Shown: one piece after another, positions 30,763 to 39,480 of the stretch | Position numbering within the stretch: position 1 is the stretch's first letter | How the letters are laid out: every line of letters starts with the position of its first letter | Origin: Rhodoplanes sp963840055 | GTDB lineage: Bacteria > Pseudomonadota > Alphaproteobacteria > Rhizobiales > Xanthobacteraceae | Length of the DNA: 64,000 bases | Direction: 5' to 3' | Assembly (NCBI GenBank): GCA_963840055.1 | Contig: CAWIXM010000028.1 | Coordinates: 107,805 to 171,804, forward strand | Program-made: the position numbers and the translations under genes | The notes under the pieces: generated by a model | Seen by the model: only the letters and a program-made list of their open reading frames with translations | Database searches by the model: none | What the model was told of the DNA's origin: nothing

Positions 30763-31315
30763 AGCCGTGGAAGAACCGCCCCTCCTGCTCGCCGTGCAGC
30801 GGATCATCCGTCGCATCGAGGTCGAGAATGATCTGCCTGGGAGGCCGCGCATGCGCCTCCAGGAACAGGTCGACCAGCAGCGCCCTGACCGCGATCGGAT
30901 TGTGGCTGATCTTGTGGTAGCGCGTCGGCGTAAGCTCGCTCAGCTCCAGCCGATTGAGCGTCGACTTGCCGGCCACCGGCGCGCAGTCCGCGCGGCGTGC
31001 TTCCAGCTTGCCCGCTAACACGGCCATCATTGGGTCGTGGCGCAACTCATCGTGGTCGTTGAGATCCTCATAGCCAAGTGCGATGGCGAACACCCGCTGG
31101 CCGACCAGCGTCGCGACCTCGTGCTCGATCAGTTCCCGTCGCCGCTCGTCGTGAAAGCACGCCGCAAACCGATCCATCAGTCCGATCGCCCGATCCGTCG
31201 CGCGCAAAAGCAAAGCCCCCGCATCCGACGTCACCAACCCGGCATCAAACGCGGCTTCCACAGCGCGGCCTTCAACCGTTCCAAAATCGAATTGTTCTGC
31301 GCTACACTCTGTCGC

Positions 31316-31387
31316 CATCGGGGCTCCTTTCGAATCAGCTCAAAGTCGCTGTGGCACAACGACTTTTGCTGATTCGGAGCCCCGATG
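31316..31387 (-). promoter_or_regulatory. hairpin covering the IS1380 ribosome binding site and start codon
   Basis: CATCGGGGCTCC, GAATCAGC and AAAGTCG on one side pair with their complements on the other, giving a near-perfect stem of about 28 bp with a loop around tgccac. In the transposase sense the 3' arm holds AAGGAG and the ATG. A transcript entering from outside would fold and hide the start, while one starting inside the loop would not. Confidence 0.7.
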
Positions 31388-31529
31388 CGCCTAATCAGAG
31401 TGAGAAATCCAGGCTAGAGGACGACGCTTTTCGTTAGCGAATAGGCCATGGGGTGGTCTCTCCTCCCGGCATTTTGATCACGTGATGAAAGACTTCAGCA
31501 CAGTAACGCATTCGCCTCCTTGCTATTGT

Positions 31530-31763
31530 TCACGCATCGGCTGGAACGATACGCCTATAAAGGTGCCAAGTCGCGTGACCAAGCACAGGCAGCACGACTA
31601 AGAGACCGAGAAAAGCAGACAGGCACGCAACGATCATCAGAATGACAACCACTGCGGCCCAGCCGATCATCGGACCGGGGCTCGCCACGACCGCCCGCAC
31701 GCTGGTGATCATCGCCGTCACAAAGTCAACGTCGCGATCGACCAGGAGCGGGAACGACACCAC
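31530..31763 (-). pseudogene. DUF2189 membrane protein, C-terminal fragment
   Basis: Reads FPLLVDRDVDFVTAMITSVRAV, then LGLLVVLPVLGHATWHLYRR, the end of DUF2189 membrane proteins. The preceding two thirds are missing. Confidence 0.65.
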
Positions 31764-32061
31764 GGTGAGCGAGAACAGTGCTCATGCTGTCCGTTGGATG
31801 ATCTCTCGATAGCCTCCGCAGCCCGCGCCCTCTCAGCACGCACGTGCGACTGCCGAACGCCAGCAGGAATGCCATGGTCGCGATTACGAGCGGAAGATTG
31901 GCGAGCCAGGGCGGGTCAGGCGTGATGAACGGCGCCACGGCATTGAGCATCAGGAAGATGGCGAGCGCAGCGAGTGCAATGCGCTGCGCCAGCGCCAACC
32001 GCGCACATGGGGTATTTAGCCCGGCCCGATGAGGGGTCACCTGCATGACCCAAGCCATCAC
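31764..32061 (-). pseudogene. unidentified small membrane protein fragment
   Basis: An open frame beginning MMAWVMQVTPHRAGLNTP has one or two hydrophobic helices (IALAALAIFLMLNAVAPF and LPLVIATMAFLLAFG), then runs into the DUF2189 fragment in a different frame. Family not recognised; probably truncated. Confidence 0.35.
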
Positions 32062-32137
32062 TTGCCAATAGCCGCATACATCGCGCTCCCCCGCGGAGGC
32101 TCAAGGCAAAGATGATCAATCCAGCGACGACATCATC

Positions 32138-32749
32138 CTAGGCTGGCGGTTTCGGCGGGCCCCAGATCTCGGCAAGCCGCTGCGCCCGACCGCATCTCCA
32201 TTTGTAGAACTTGTACCTCAGCGGATTCTTGTCGTGATAATCCTGGTGGTACGCCTCGGCCGCCGTAAAGGTTGTCGCCGGCTTGATTTCTGTTGCAACC
32301 GTCTGTTTGAAACGATTAGCGATTGCCTGCTTGGTCTTCTCAGCGAGTTGCCTTTCTTCATCGTTAAAGACGAAGATCACGCTCTTATACGAATCGCCCT
32401 TGTCGCAGAACTGACCCTCGGCGTCGAACGGATCGATGTTGCGCCAATACCAGTCGAGCACCTCGGCATAGCTGACCTTGGAAGGATCATAGGTGACCTC
32501 CACCGCCTCTTGATAGCCGGGGTGGTGTCCGTAAGTGGGGTTCGGCGCCGTACCGCCGGCATAGCCTGACACCGTTTCAGTAACACCCGGGACTTCATCG
32601 AAGGCGGCCTCCATGCACCAGAAACACCCGCCGGCAAAGATCGCGGTCTTCATAGCGAGAGCTGGCGCCTTTGAGGGCGTTTCCGCGGCATGGGCAGCTA
32701 AAGCCAAGAGGGCGATCATGGCGGCCATCGCCCGAATCCATCTCAACAT
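32138..32749 (-). CDS. msrA: peptide methionine sulfoxide reductase A, exported
   Basis: Reduces methionine-S-sulfoxide in proteins. The catalytic motif GCFWCME is near residue 40, followed by the conserved GYAGG and YHQDY. About 203 residues. The start at MLRWIRAMAAMI has GAGGTG upstream and gives a clear signal peptide (MIALLALAAHAAE), so the enzyme should act in the periplasm. A longer frame from GTG at 32806 is less likely. It is intact and stands alone between a membrane fragment and the ProQ-like gene. Confidence 0.92.
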   Translation of the reverse strand: MLRWIRAMAAMIALLALAAHAAETPSKAPALAMKTAIFAGGCFWCMEAAFDEVPGVTETVSGYAGGTAPNPTYGHHPGYQEAVEVTYDPSKVSYAEVLDWYWRNIDPFDAEGQFCDKGDSYKSVIFVFNDEERQLAEKTKQAIANRFKQTVATEIKPATTFTAAEAYHQDYHDKNPLRYKFYKWRCGRAQRLAEIWGPPKPPA

Positions 32750-32921
32750 CAGCGCACCTCGAGAAAGACGGAAGCCCACGAGGATCGAGACTCCGTCTGA
32801 TACCACGCGCCCGGGCAGAGCGGAACGCTCGATCCGAGCGGCGCGTCAGGCCGAAATCGCCGTGATCGACTTCACCACACGGGAGTCGTGGCTTTCGCGG
32901 CCTTACGCGCCGCGATCTGCG

Positions 32922-33236
32922 TCAGTGCTTAGTCGCCAAATCCTTCGCCTTCGCGTCGATCATTTCGGCCGGCGAGCCGTCAAGCGCGACGCGTTGGTCA
33001 GAGCAGAGTACCGCTTGGCAATAGGCCGGCGCCATCTTCCAGCGGGCAAGCACGCCGAGTGTGTACGGAAGGGACCAGCCCATTACCGCAGCGATCTTGT
33101 GGGCGGCGCCGGTTGCAAGTGAACGAACGTTTCCATGCTTGGTCGGAAACGCAAGCGGCCATTTCTCTCGCAACACAGCGATTTGCTGCCGAAACTCCTT
33201 CGTGCCGCGATTTCGCTCGATGCCATTGAACGACAT
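32922..33236 (-). CDS. ProQ/FinO-domain RNA-binding protein
   Basis: A 104-residue single-domain ProQ/FinO protein. Conserved positions include LREKWPLAFPTKHGNVRSLA near the N-terminus and GWSLPYTLGVLARWKMAPAY in the centre. These proteins bind structured RNA; on plasmids and conjugative elements FinO-type members control transfer through antisense RNA. Here it lies in the remnant conjugative island, so a role in element control is plausible, but no partner RNA is identified. Confidence 0.8.
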   Translation of the reverse strand: MSFNGIERNRGTKEFRQQIAVLREKWPLAFPTKHGNVRSLATGAAHKIAAVMGWSLPYTLGVLARWKMAPAYCQAVLCSDQRVALDGSPAEMIDAKAKDLATKH

Positions 33237-33369
33237 GCCAAACTCTACCGCTTCGGGGTGAGGCTATGCAGATAAATCCGCGATGACCTGTTTCCAGAGC
33301 CGCTGTGCATGTCGCAAATCAAATCCGCCCATCCGTGGAACAACTAAAGCGCCGGTCGCGCCGGCTAAT

Positions 33370-33460
33370 AGCTATAACGGCTGACCGACGAGGAGCGCGA
33401 GGCACAAATCTTCGTCGCCGTCATGGGGGCGTCTTATGCGCACATCAGGATTATGCGCAG
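33370..33460 (+). pseudogene. IS21 IstA-type scrap
   Basis: TDEEREAQIFVAVMGASYAHIR resembles the ...RQAQIFVAVMGASxY phrase of IS21 IstA transposases. Only about 30 codons are recognisable. Confidence 0.4.
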
Positions 33461-33504
33461 GTCGGCGTGATTGGTTGTCCACAACGCATTGACATATACC
33501 CCGT

Positions 33505-34164
33505 TCACGCCATAACCCGAAAATCGTTGGGTGATATGATGCGGAAATTGTCGGTGACCGAATCACCGAGACTTGCCCAATTGCGGGGAACCTCGTCACG
33601 CAGAAAACTGAGCATCGCGTCTGCAAATTGAGTAAATGTGGCGTAGCATTTGTTGTGCGTGACATGCTTGTGCATGACGCTCCATAACCGTTCGATCGGG
33701 TTCAAGTGCGGGCAATACGCCGGGACAAAATGCAGCCTGATCCGGCAATCGGGCCGTGATAGCCAGTCCTGCACGAGCTTGGCGTGATGATAGCGCGCAT
33801 TGTCGAGAAAGACATGGATGAGCGCCAGCATCGGATAGAGAGCTTCGATCGCTTGCAAAAGTTTGATCGTTGAGGCGGCGTCGACGGTTGCGGCCTCGAT
33901 CATCCGGGTTTGACCAGTTGCTAGGTCGAGGGCGCCATGAATATTGATGTGCTGACGTCCGCTGGTTTGCTCGATCGCCAGCTTGTCTTGCTTGGGCGCC
34001 CAGCAGCCGACAGGCCGCGCCGCATGGGTCGGGTGCACGGCGTCCGCGAATAGCACGGCCTCGTTATCGGCCAAGGAATTCAAGAGTTTTTCATAGCTCG
34101 CGATGAAAGCCTTCTGCTTCTTTTCGTCGAGCTTGCGCGATGACGTTCGGCTTGTGATAATCAA
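33505..34164 (-). CDS. IS630 transposase, catalytic part (frame B)
   Basis: Carries the DDE core: LFADAVHPTH, HVFLDNARYHHAK and PAYCPHLNPIERLW. It continues the protein of the first frame after a shift near 34110-34130; RKLDEKKQKAFIASYEKLL is the natural continuation of KPNV. With no start codon of its own at the right place, it needs frameshifting or is inactive. Confidence 0.75.
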   Translation of the reverse strand: MIITSRTSSRKLDEKKQKAFIASYEKLLNSLADNEAVLFADAVHPTHAARPVGCWAPKQDKLAIEQTSGRQHINIHGALDLATGQTRMIEAATVDAASTIKLLQAIEALYPMLALIHVFLDNARYHHAKLVQDWLSRPDCRIRLHFVPAYCPHLNPIERLWSVMHKHVTHNKCYATFTQFADAMLSFLRDEVPRNWASLGDSVTDNFRIISPNDFRVMA

Positions 34165-34594
34165 GACCCAGGCGATGCAGCAGCGCGATCAGTCCCGAGC
34201 GTCCCGAGCGGCTTTCGTAGACGAGGCCGAAATGCTGCTCGATCCAGGCGCCGACCTGCCGCGTTGTGCGCGGCAAGCTTGCGCTGACCCAAGCCTTCAA
34301 AGCATCTTCTTGCGCGGCGCTCAAAAAACCGGCGCTCCCACCCATGTCGAAGCTGGTCAGGCCCTCGATCCCACGCTGTTCAAAGAGTTTGCCCCAACCG
34401 CGGATCGTGTCGTCGTCGAGCAAAAAGGCCTTGGCGACGTCCCGGCAGCTCCACCCGTCATCCAAAAGCACCAAAGCATTGGCGCGTCGCGTCACGCGAC
34501 AGGCCGCCGACCCATCGCGCGCCAACGCGATCAGCTTGTGGCGATCCTCTTCGCTCAGGAAGCCCCCTCGAATCATGTGTCCATCCGAATCCAC
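34091..34594 (-). CDS. IS630 transposase, N-terminal part (frame A)
   Basis: A 167-residue frame with winged-helix and HTH DNA-binding domains: LSEEDRHKLIALARDG, WSCRDVAKAFLLDDDTIRGW and the VYESRSGRSGLIALLHRLGL linker. It ends soon after HKPNVIAQARRKEAEGF, where frame B takes over. The overlap contains cgaaaag and other A-rich steps; moving from A to B needs a +1 (or -2) change. It could be programmed, as in some IS630 members, or a lesion. Confidence 0.75.
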   Translation of the reverse strand: MDSDGHMIRGGFLSEEDRHKLIALARDGSAACRVTRRANALVLLDDGWSCRDVAKAFLLDDDTIRGWGKLFEQRGIEGLTSFDMGGSAGFLSAAQEDALKAWVSASLPRTTRQVGAWIEQHFGLVYESRSGRSGLIALLHRLGLDYHKPNVIAQARRKEAEGFHREL

Positions 34595-34738
34595 TTAGCC
34601 ACAAAACGCAAGGGACTTATCCCGACTTTTCAATGAGTCGGGGTATACTTACTTCATGCGAAGCGACGTTCTGCTGGCGATGCTCATAATACTCGGCGAT
34701 CCCACCTGGCGTGCTCTTGCATCAAGGGGATGGACGCC

Positions 34739-35430
34739 ATGCATGCCAAGCTACGGGTGGGGTTGAACGAGAGTGTTCTGGAATCGCTCGCAGCCAGATA
34801 TCGGACATACCTCGAAGAACGACGGTACGCGTCGCAGACCAGGCACATTTACCTGAGCTGCGTGACGCACTTTACGCTCTTGGCGACCGGCATCGGTCAC
34901 TCGTCGACGCGGATTGACGAAGCGGCAATTGCCCGCTTTCTCAATGAACACCTGCCGCAATGCACGTGTCCGCGTCCTGTTCGACGTGTTCATCTTGATA
35001 ATCGATCTGCCCTGACACTCTTTCTGAACGTGGTACGGGAGGAGGATGACCAAGCACTGACGCCCGATCAGACGGGCCATATCGGCCAGGAACTTCGTCG
35101 GTTCGATCTCTTCATGATGCAGGTGAAGGGGCTGGCAACAAGTACGCGCCGCCAGCGGGTGCGCGTTGTCAGATCAGACGATTCTTGGCCGAGTTGTTTG
35201 GTACAGGACCGATTGTCGCTCAGCAGATCAAGCCTGCCGACCTTCGTCGGTTCATGATCGCGGGGCTTCCGACCTGGAGCGCGGGCAGCAGGAATCTGAT
35301 CGCCGGGTCGTTGCGGAGTTACATTCACTTCCGCTTTGCTAGGCGACCCGATACAGCATCTTGCCTTTGCCGTTCCGTCGGTCGCCAACTGGCGCCTTGC
35401 CATGCTGCCTAGCGTGCTGTCCGGACGCCG
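34739..35430 (+). pseudogene. tyrosine recombinase remnant
   Basis: Starts MHAKLRVGLNESVLESLAAR with a SAM-like N-terminal domain (YLEERRYASQTRHIYLSCV). The frame shifts near 35165 (to FLAELFGTGPIV) and again near 35340 (to HLAFAVPSVANWRLAMLP), and the sequence ends before the catalytic arginine box. It resembles IS-associated XerC-like integrases. Confidence 0.65.
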
Positions 35431-35679
35431 CTTTCGGCTGCCTCCGCCCTCAGCCGGTGGGAGAATTGCCCTGGTGAGAATGCGGCAACGTCGATCTGCT
35501 CGATGTGCAGCCGCCCGCCTTCCAGAGGTTGCTCAAGGTCGAAGCCGAGAACTCCTGGCGCGGTTGATCAGCAGGCCCAACTCTTCATCGAACACGAACA
35601 TCGCCGCACGCTCGCCCCGATCGATCGCCTGTTTAATGAACTGGAGGCCGAAGACGCTCTTACCCGCTCCCGACAGGCC
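35409..35679 (-). pseudogene. KaiC-like ATPase, 3' piece
   Basis: Reads GLSGAGKSVFGLQFIKQA (Walker A), RGERAAMFVFDEELGLLI, then after a one-base shift GFDLEQPLEGGRLHIEQIDV and FSPGQFSHRLR, stopping at 35409. It is the continuation of the piece at 38902-39480, separated from it by the serine-recombinase cassette. Confidence 0.6.
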
Positions 35680-35829
35680 AGCGACATAATACACAGGAAC
35701 ATCCGTTTGAAGTTGTCATCCATTATCCGCATCATCCCCGCGCCGGAGAAAGCGTCGTTGTTTTCAGGCGCCTGATTTCATGGCAATGGACCTTACTTTG
35801 TAATCGAACAACCTGATGGCTGCCGCGTT

Positions 35830-36165
35830 TTGCTGCCGGCTTGGATGACAGAGAGTTCTGCGGCAACCTTGCCAATGGTTGCGGTGCCGCGTCTCGCGTT
35901 GGCTGCGCTGCGCGAGCTTCGCGGCCTTATTGATGCACAGCTCGTATCTTCATCACCTTCGTCGGAAACGACTGGATTGGCGGAGGCGATGGTGAAACAG
36001 CAACAGCACGCACAATGGCGGCAGTTCGATCTGCTGGTGCTCGCAAACAACCAAACCCAGTTTCAGCGGCTCGATCCGATGCTTCGCGCGGAGGTCACCG
36101 GCCTGCTCAAGTTGCTTCTCGACGAGTGCAGCGCCGCCAACGCGAGGGAGGCGGCCGATGAATAA
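35830..36165 (+). CDS. small hypothetical protein upstream of a serine recombinase
   Basis: A helical protein of about 111 residues (LALAALRELRGLIDAQL; ML-RAEVTGLLKLLLDECS). Its stop overlaps the recombinase start (ATGA at 36158), so the two are translationally coupled. Such small genes recur in front of these recombinases; an accessory or directionality role is inference only. The start is uncertain. Confidence 0.5.
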   Translation: MLPAWMTESSAATLPMVAVPRLALAALRELRGLIDAQLVSSSPSSETTGLAEAMVKQQQHAQWRQFDLLVLANNQTQFQRLDPMLRAEVTGLLKLLLDECSAANAREAADE

Positions 36166-36523
36166 GATCGCGCCAGATCATTTAACACGCAGCGCCTTTG
36201 TCTACGTTCGACAATCGACACCCGACCAACTCACTAACAATCCCGAAAGTCGCCGTCGCCAATACGCCCTCGCAACTCGCGCCCAGACCCTGGGCTGGGA
36301 AAGAGTGATTGTCATCGATGATGACCTTGGTCGTTCGGGAGGCGGTACAGCGCGGCCCGGCTTTGAGCGATTGTTGGCAGCGATCTGCACCGGCACTGCT
36401 GGTGCGGTGTTCGCGATCGAGGCCTCACGCCTGGCACCTAACGGTCGTGATTGGCACACCCTCCTGGAGTTTTGCACCCTGGTCAACTGCCTGATCATCG
36501 ACGAGGACAGCATATACGACCCA

Positions 36524-37168
36524 AAGCTTATCAAGAACCACCAGCTAAGCTGGTGGTTTGATGGGGAACCGCTAAAAGCGGTTTTAAAGGACTCTGCTAC
36601 TTTTGGGATGGGACTATGGGATCATTGAGAGCTGAGCCAGTTCGCGATCCTGCATCTCTTGGTTCTTGATGTAGGCTCTAATCGTCTCCTCGTCCCGCCC
36701 GACCGTCGAGACGAAGTAGCCGCGAGCCCAAAACTTGTGCCCGGTGAAATTGCGCGCCTTGCGCTCGACGTTCTGCGCGATCCAGATCGAACTCTTTCCT
36801 TTCATGAAGCCGATCACCTCCGCCACGGAATATTTCGGCGGAATGGAAATCAGCATGTGGACGTGATCGGGCATCAGATGGCCTTCTTCGATCTTGCTTT
36901 CGCGCCGCCGCGCCAATTCATGGAACACGTCGCCCAGACGCTTCTTGATCACGCCGAAAATCGCTTTCTTGCGGTATTTCGGGATGAAAACCACATGATA
37001 TTTGCACTCCCATGTGGCATGGTTCTGCTGATGCTGCTGCGTCATTAGGGTCTCCTTCCAGGGGATTCCGGTTCCCCGGGGAGACCCTTCTCATCGCTCC
37101 AACAGCCGCTACTCTAGAATACGTTCAACTGCCTTTAGTCGCCCCAGCACAGCTGGGGGCTTAGCGAA
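36524..37168 (-). mobile_element. IS200-type element (tnpA only)
   Basis: 645 bp inserted cleanly between CCA and CGG codons of the recombinase. Hairpins lie near both ends: a perfect 10-bp stem at 36536-36558 (AACCACCAGC) and a 7-bp stem at 37142-37159 (CCCCAGC). No target duplication, as expected for single-strand Y1 transposition. There is no tnpB. Confidence 0.8.
36614..37045 (-). CDS. tnpA: IS200/IS605 Y1 transposase TnpA
   Basis: A 143-residue single-strand transposase. The HUH motif is HVHM within HLMPDHVHMLISIPP; the nucleophile tyrosine is in TIRAYIKNQE. The protein is full length and unbroken, so the element may be active. The left and right hairpins it would recognise flank the gene. 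Confidence 0.9.
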   Translation of the reverse strand: MTQQHQQNHATWECKYHVVFIPKYRKKAIFGVIKKRLGDVFHELARRRESKIEEGHLMPDHVHMLISIPPKYSVAEVIGFMKGKSSIWIAQNVERKARNFTGHKFWARGYFVSTVGRDEETIRAYIKNQEMQDRELAQLSMIP

Positions 37169-38901
37169 CGGGTTAATGACCGACTGCTGCTCGGGATGAA
37201 GGGGACATTCAGCGAGCTCGAATTATCAATCCTGCGCCAGCGCTCACAGGAAGCGTTGCGCCTCAAAGCGGCGCGCGGCGACCTCCATACTTCCGTTGCC
37301 GTCGGCTATGTGCGCAGCGCCGATGATCGGCTGGAGCTGGACCCGGATAAAAGCGTGCGCGAAGCGATCCACTTGGCATTCCGCAAGTTCGCGGAATTCG
37401 GCAGCGTCCGGCAAGTCACCATGTGGCTTTGCGATGAAGACATCAAGATGCCGGTCATTGTCTACAGCCCACGTGGCCGAACGGTCGAATGGAGATTGCC
37501 TCGTTACAATACAATCCATCGACTTCTGACCAATCCGATTTACGCGGGCGCGTACGTATTTGGTCGAACCGGTTCGCAGGTTCGCGTTGAGGCTGGGCGC
37601 AAACTGATCACGCGCGGTATACGACGCTCACAGAACGAATGGGAGGTGCTGATTCGTGACCATCACGCAGGCTACATCTCGTGGGAGGACTACGAGAACA
37701 ATCTACGGACGATCAACGGGAATGCCAACATGAAGGGCGAGATGGTGCCCGGATCGGTCCGCAATGGCGGCGGATTGCTCATCGGACTGCTGCGATGTGG
37801 AACATTGCGGACGTAAGCTCAAGGTGCTGCATAACGGGCCACGAGGTGTCGCGCGGTACGTATGCAACGATACCAGCCTCAATTACGGGCGACGGACGAA
37901 GTGTATCTCATTTGGCAACTTGCGCATCGATGCCGCGGTGTCAGCCGAGGTATTGGCGCTGATTGCTCCGCTGGGGCTCGACGCCGCACTGCAAGCAATC
38001 GCAGATCGTGAGCGCGCAGGCACGGAGCGCCTGCAGCAAATCGAGCTGGCGCTGGAACAAGCGCGCTATGAAGCGGCTCGCGCCCACCGACAATATGACG
38101 CTGTCGATCCGGAAAATCGATTGGTTGTTGGCGACCTCGAACGCCGGTGGAACGAGCGGCTCGCGGAAGTCGCGCGTCTTGAAGACGAGCTTCGCGCAGC
38201 CGATAGGCAGCCGCCGGCCATCACCGAGGCCGAGCGTGCCGAACTCTTGGCGTTAGCAACCGATCTGCCTTGCCTGTGGAACCATCCAGGAGGATCGACT
38301 GCGATACGAAAACGGATTCTGCGTGCAGTGCTTGAGGAGATCATCGTCAGTGTGGAGCCTGGTCAACTGCGGCTCAAGATGCATTGGAAGGGCGGTGATC
38401 ACACGATGCTCGAAGTCGTGAAGAACCGCGTAGGGCAGCATCGATGGAAGACCGCCGCCACAACCGAGCAGCTGCTGCGCGATCTCGCGCGCGTGCTGCC
38501 AGATGACAAGATAGCATCAGTTCTTAATCGACTTATGATACGGACCGGAAAAGATAATACCTGGACGCAACAGCGCGTGCGAACATTCCGCAACGACCAT
38601 GGCATTGCGATTTACCACGAAGGTGAACGCGCGCAACGTGGAGAAGTTGTTCTGCACGAAGCAGCAACCCGGTTGAGCGTCAGCAAGATGACTGTTGTGC
38701 GCCTCATCAAAGATGGTGTGCTCCCCGCGAAGCAGACGTGCCTCGGTGCGCCATATGTGATCCGAGAGGCGGACCTTGAACTGCCTGCGCTGAAGCGCGC
38801 GATCAAAAGCGGACGTGCAGTCTCACCAGATCCGCGACAAGGAACTCTGGAATATTAATGGCGTAGGGAGATAGGCATCATGTCACCAACCCGGCCGGGC
38901 C

Positions 38902-39480
38902 CATGATCAACGTATTCGAGCCGCGCTCCAGACCGCCCCCGAGAAGGGCGTCAAGCTCCTTAATGCCGCTGCCGAGCGTCTCGCGGTTGAACGAGGTGTA
39001 ATGCTCGGACGCGACAAGCGTCGGAAACACCGAGACGCCCCCGGTCTCGATGATGAAGTCGTGATAGCCGCCGCGAAAGGCCTGGCCACGCTGCTTGAGA
39101 ACAATCAGGCGCCGCCGTTCCGAGCCGTAATCATGGGCAAGTTGCTCAAACTTGACGACACCATGGACGATGCTGTGAAGGGTCTTGTCCATTGGGGCGG
39201 AGGTGAGGTCGTCCCGCAGCAGAACGGTCGCGCCTTGGCCGACAAAGTAATGTCTGAGCGCCAGAATCCGGTGTCGGTAGCGCAGCGAGCCTTGCGCGAG
39301 CAACCTGATTTCGGAAAGACTGTCAACGACGATACGGCTCGGTCTACAGCGCTCAATTGCCTCAAGCATGAGCTTTGTGGTTTCGCCAAGTTCCAGATCG
39401 GACGAATACAGCAAGCTCTGCCGCTGATTGGGGTCGAGCATTTCCGGCGGGACAGGTTCGAAAAAGCTCTTGCCGTGTTT
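38902..39480 (-). pseudogene. KaiC-like ATPase, 5' piece (joined to an IS5 fragment)
   Basis: Reads FFEPVPPEMLDPNQRQSLLY, PSRIVVDSLSEIRLLAQG, GGYHDFIIETGGVSVFPTLV and LGSGIKELDALLGGGLERGS up to LIMG, the end of one RecA-like domain and the start of the next. Upstream it is cut by a truncated IS5 (join at KSFF/FFEP), so its own N-terminus is lost. Confidence 0.65.

Larger units (their letters stand above)
29217..30764 (+). mobile_element. IS110 family, IS1111 subgroup element
   Basis: Both junctions are readable because the interrupted IS1380 gene is known: the element lies between two AG dinucleotides (29217-29218, 30763-30764), one being the shared core. Subterminal inverted repeats CATGGGCG (29224-29231) and its complement (30753-30760) are as expected for the IS1111 subgroup. 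Length is about 1546 bp, with no longer target duplication. The 3' tail of about 310 bp is non-coding. Confidence 0.85.
28375..31318 (-). pseudogene. IS1380-family transposase interrupted by IS110
   Basis: The 5' part (31318 to about 30765) starts MATECSAEQFDFGTVEGRAV and runs to DATDDPLHGEQEGRFFHG. The 3' part (from 29216) resumes YYDCYCYLPLYVFCG and runs to the TGA at 28375. Joined, they make one unbroken protein of about 460 residues, with the metal-binding aspartate in LDLDATDDP and a second in LLRADSGFA. Removing the IS110 would restore it. A large hairpin over its start region probably limits its translation. Confidence 0.85.
28201..31413 (-). mobile_element. IS1380-family element split by an IS110
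   Basis: Inverted ends share GGATTTCTCAC (28204-28214 and the complement at 31400-31410). The palindromic tetranucleotide CTAG flanks both sides (28197-28200, 31414-31417) and is the likely target duplication. The transposase reads on the minus strand and is interrupted at 29217-30764 by an IS110/IS1111 element. Confidence 0.8.
33497..34645 (-). mobile_element. IS630-family element
   Basis: Ends begin TACCCCG on both sides (33497, and complement ending 34645), each flanked by a TA dinucleotide, the standard IS630 target. Length 1149 bp. The two transposase frames overlap between 34091 and 34164. Confidence 0.8.
36158..38858 (+). pseudogene. large serine recombinase, interrupted by IS200 and a frameshift
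   Basis: Starts MNKIAPDHLTRSAFVYVRQS, with the catalytic serine in VRQS and the resolvase core through AIEASRLAPNGRDW to SIYDP. It resumes after the IS200 as RVNDRLLLGMKGTFSELELS. The recombinase domain follows, then a zinc ribbon LLRCG-HCGRKL where one extra A near 37800 breaks the frame, then a long coiled-coil and a C-terminal HTH (LSVSKMTVVRLIKDGVLPA). Full length would be about 690 residues. Two lesions make it inactive now. Confidence 0.8.
35680..38901 (+). mobile_element. serine-recombinase cassette inserted in a KaiC-like gene
   Basis: About 3.2 kb holding a small gene and a large serine recombinase (itself split by IS200). Both outer junctions fall in the Walker A codons of one KaiC-like gene, at or next to a shared GGCC. 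Joining the flanks restores IMGLSGAGKS. Confidence 0.55.

Noticed and set aside
31037..31437. Plus-strand frames across the IS1380 start
   Set aside because: Antisense to the transposase and spanning the hairpin; no family features.
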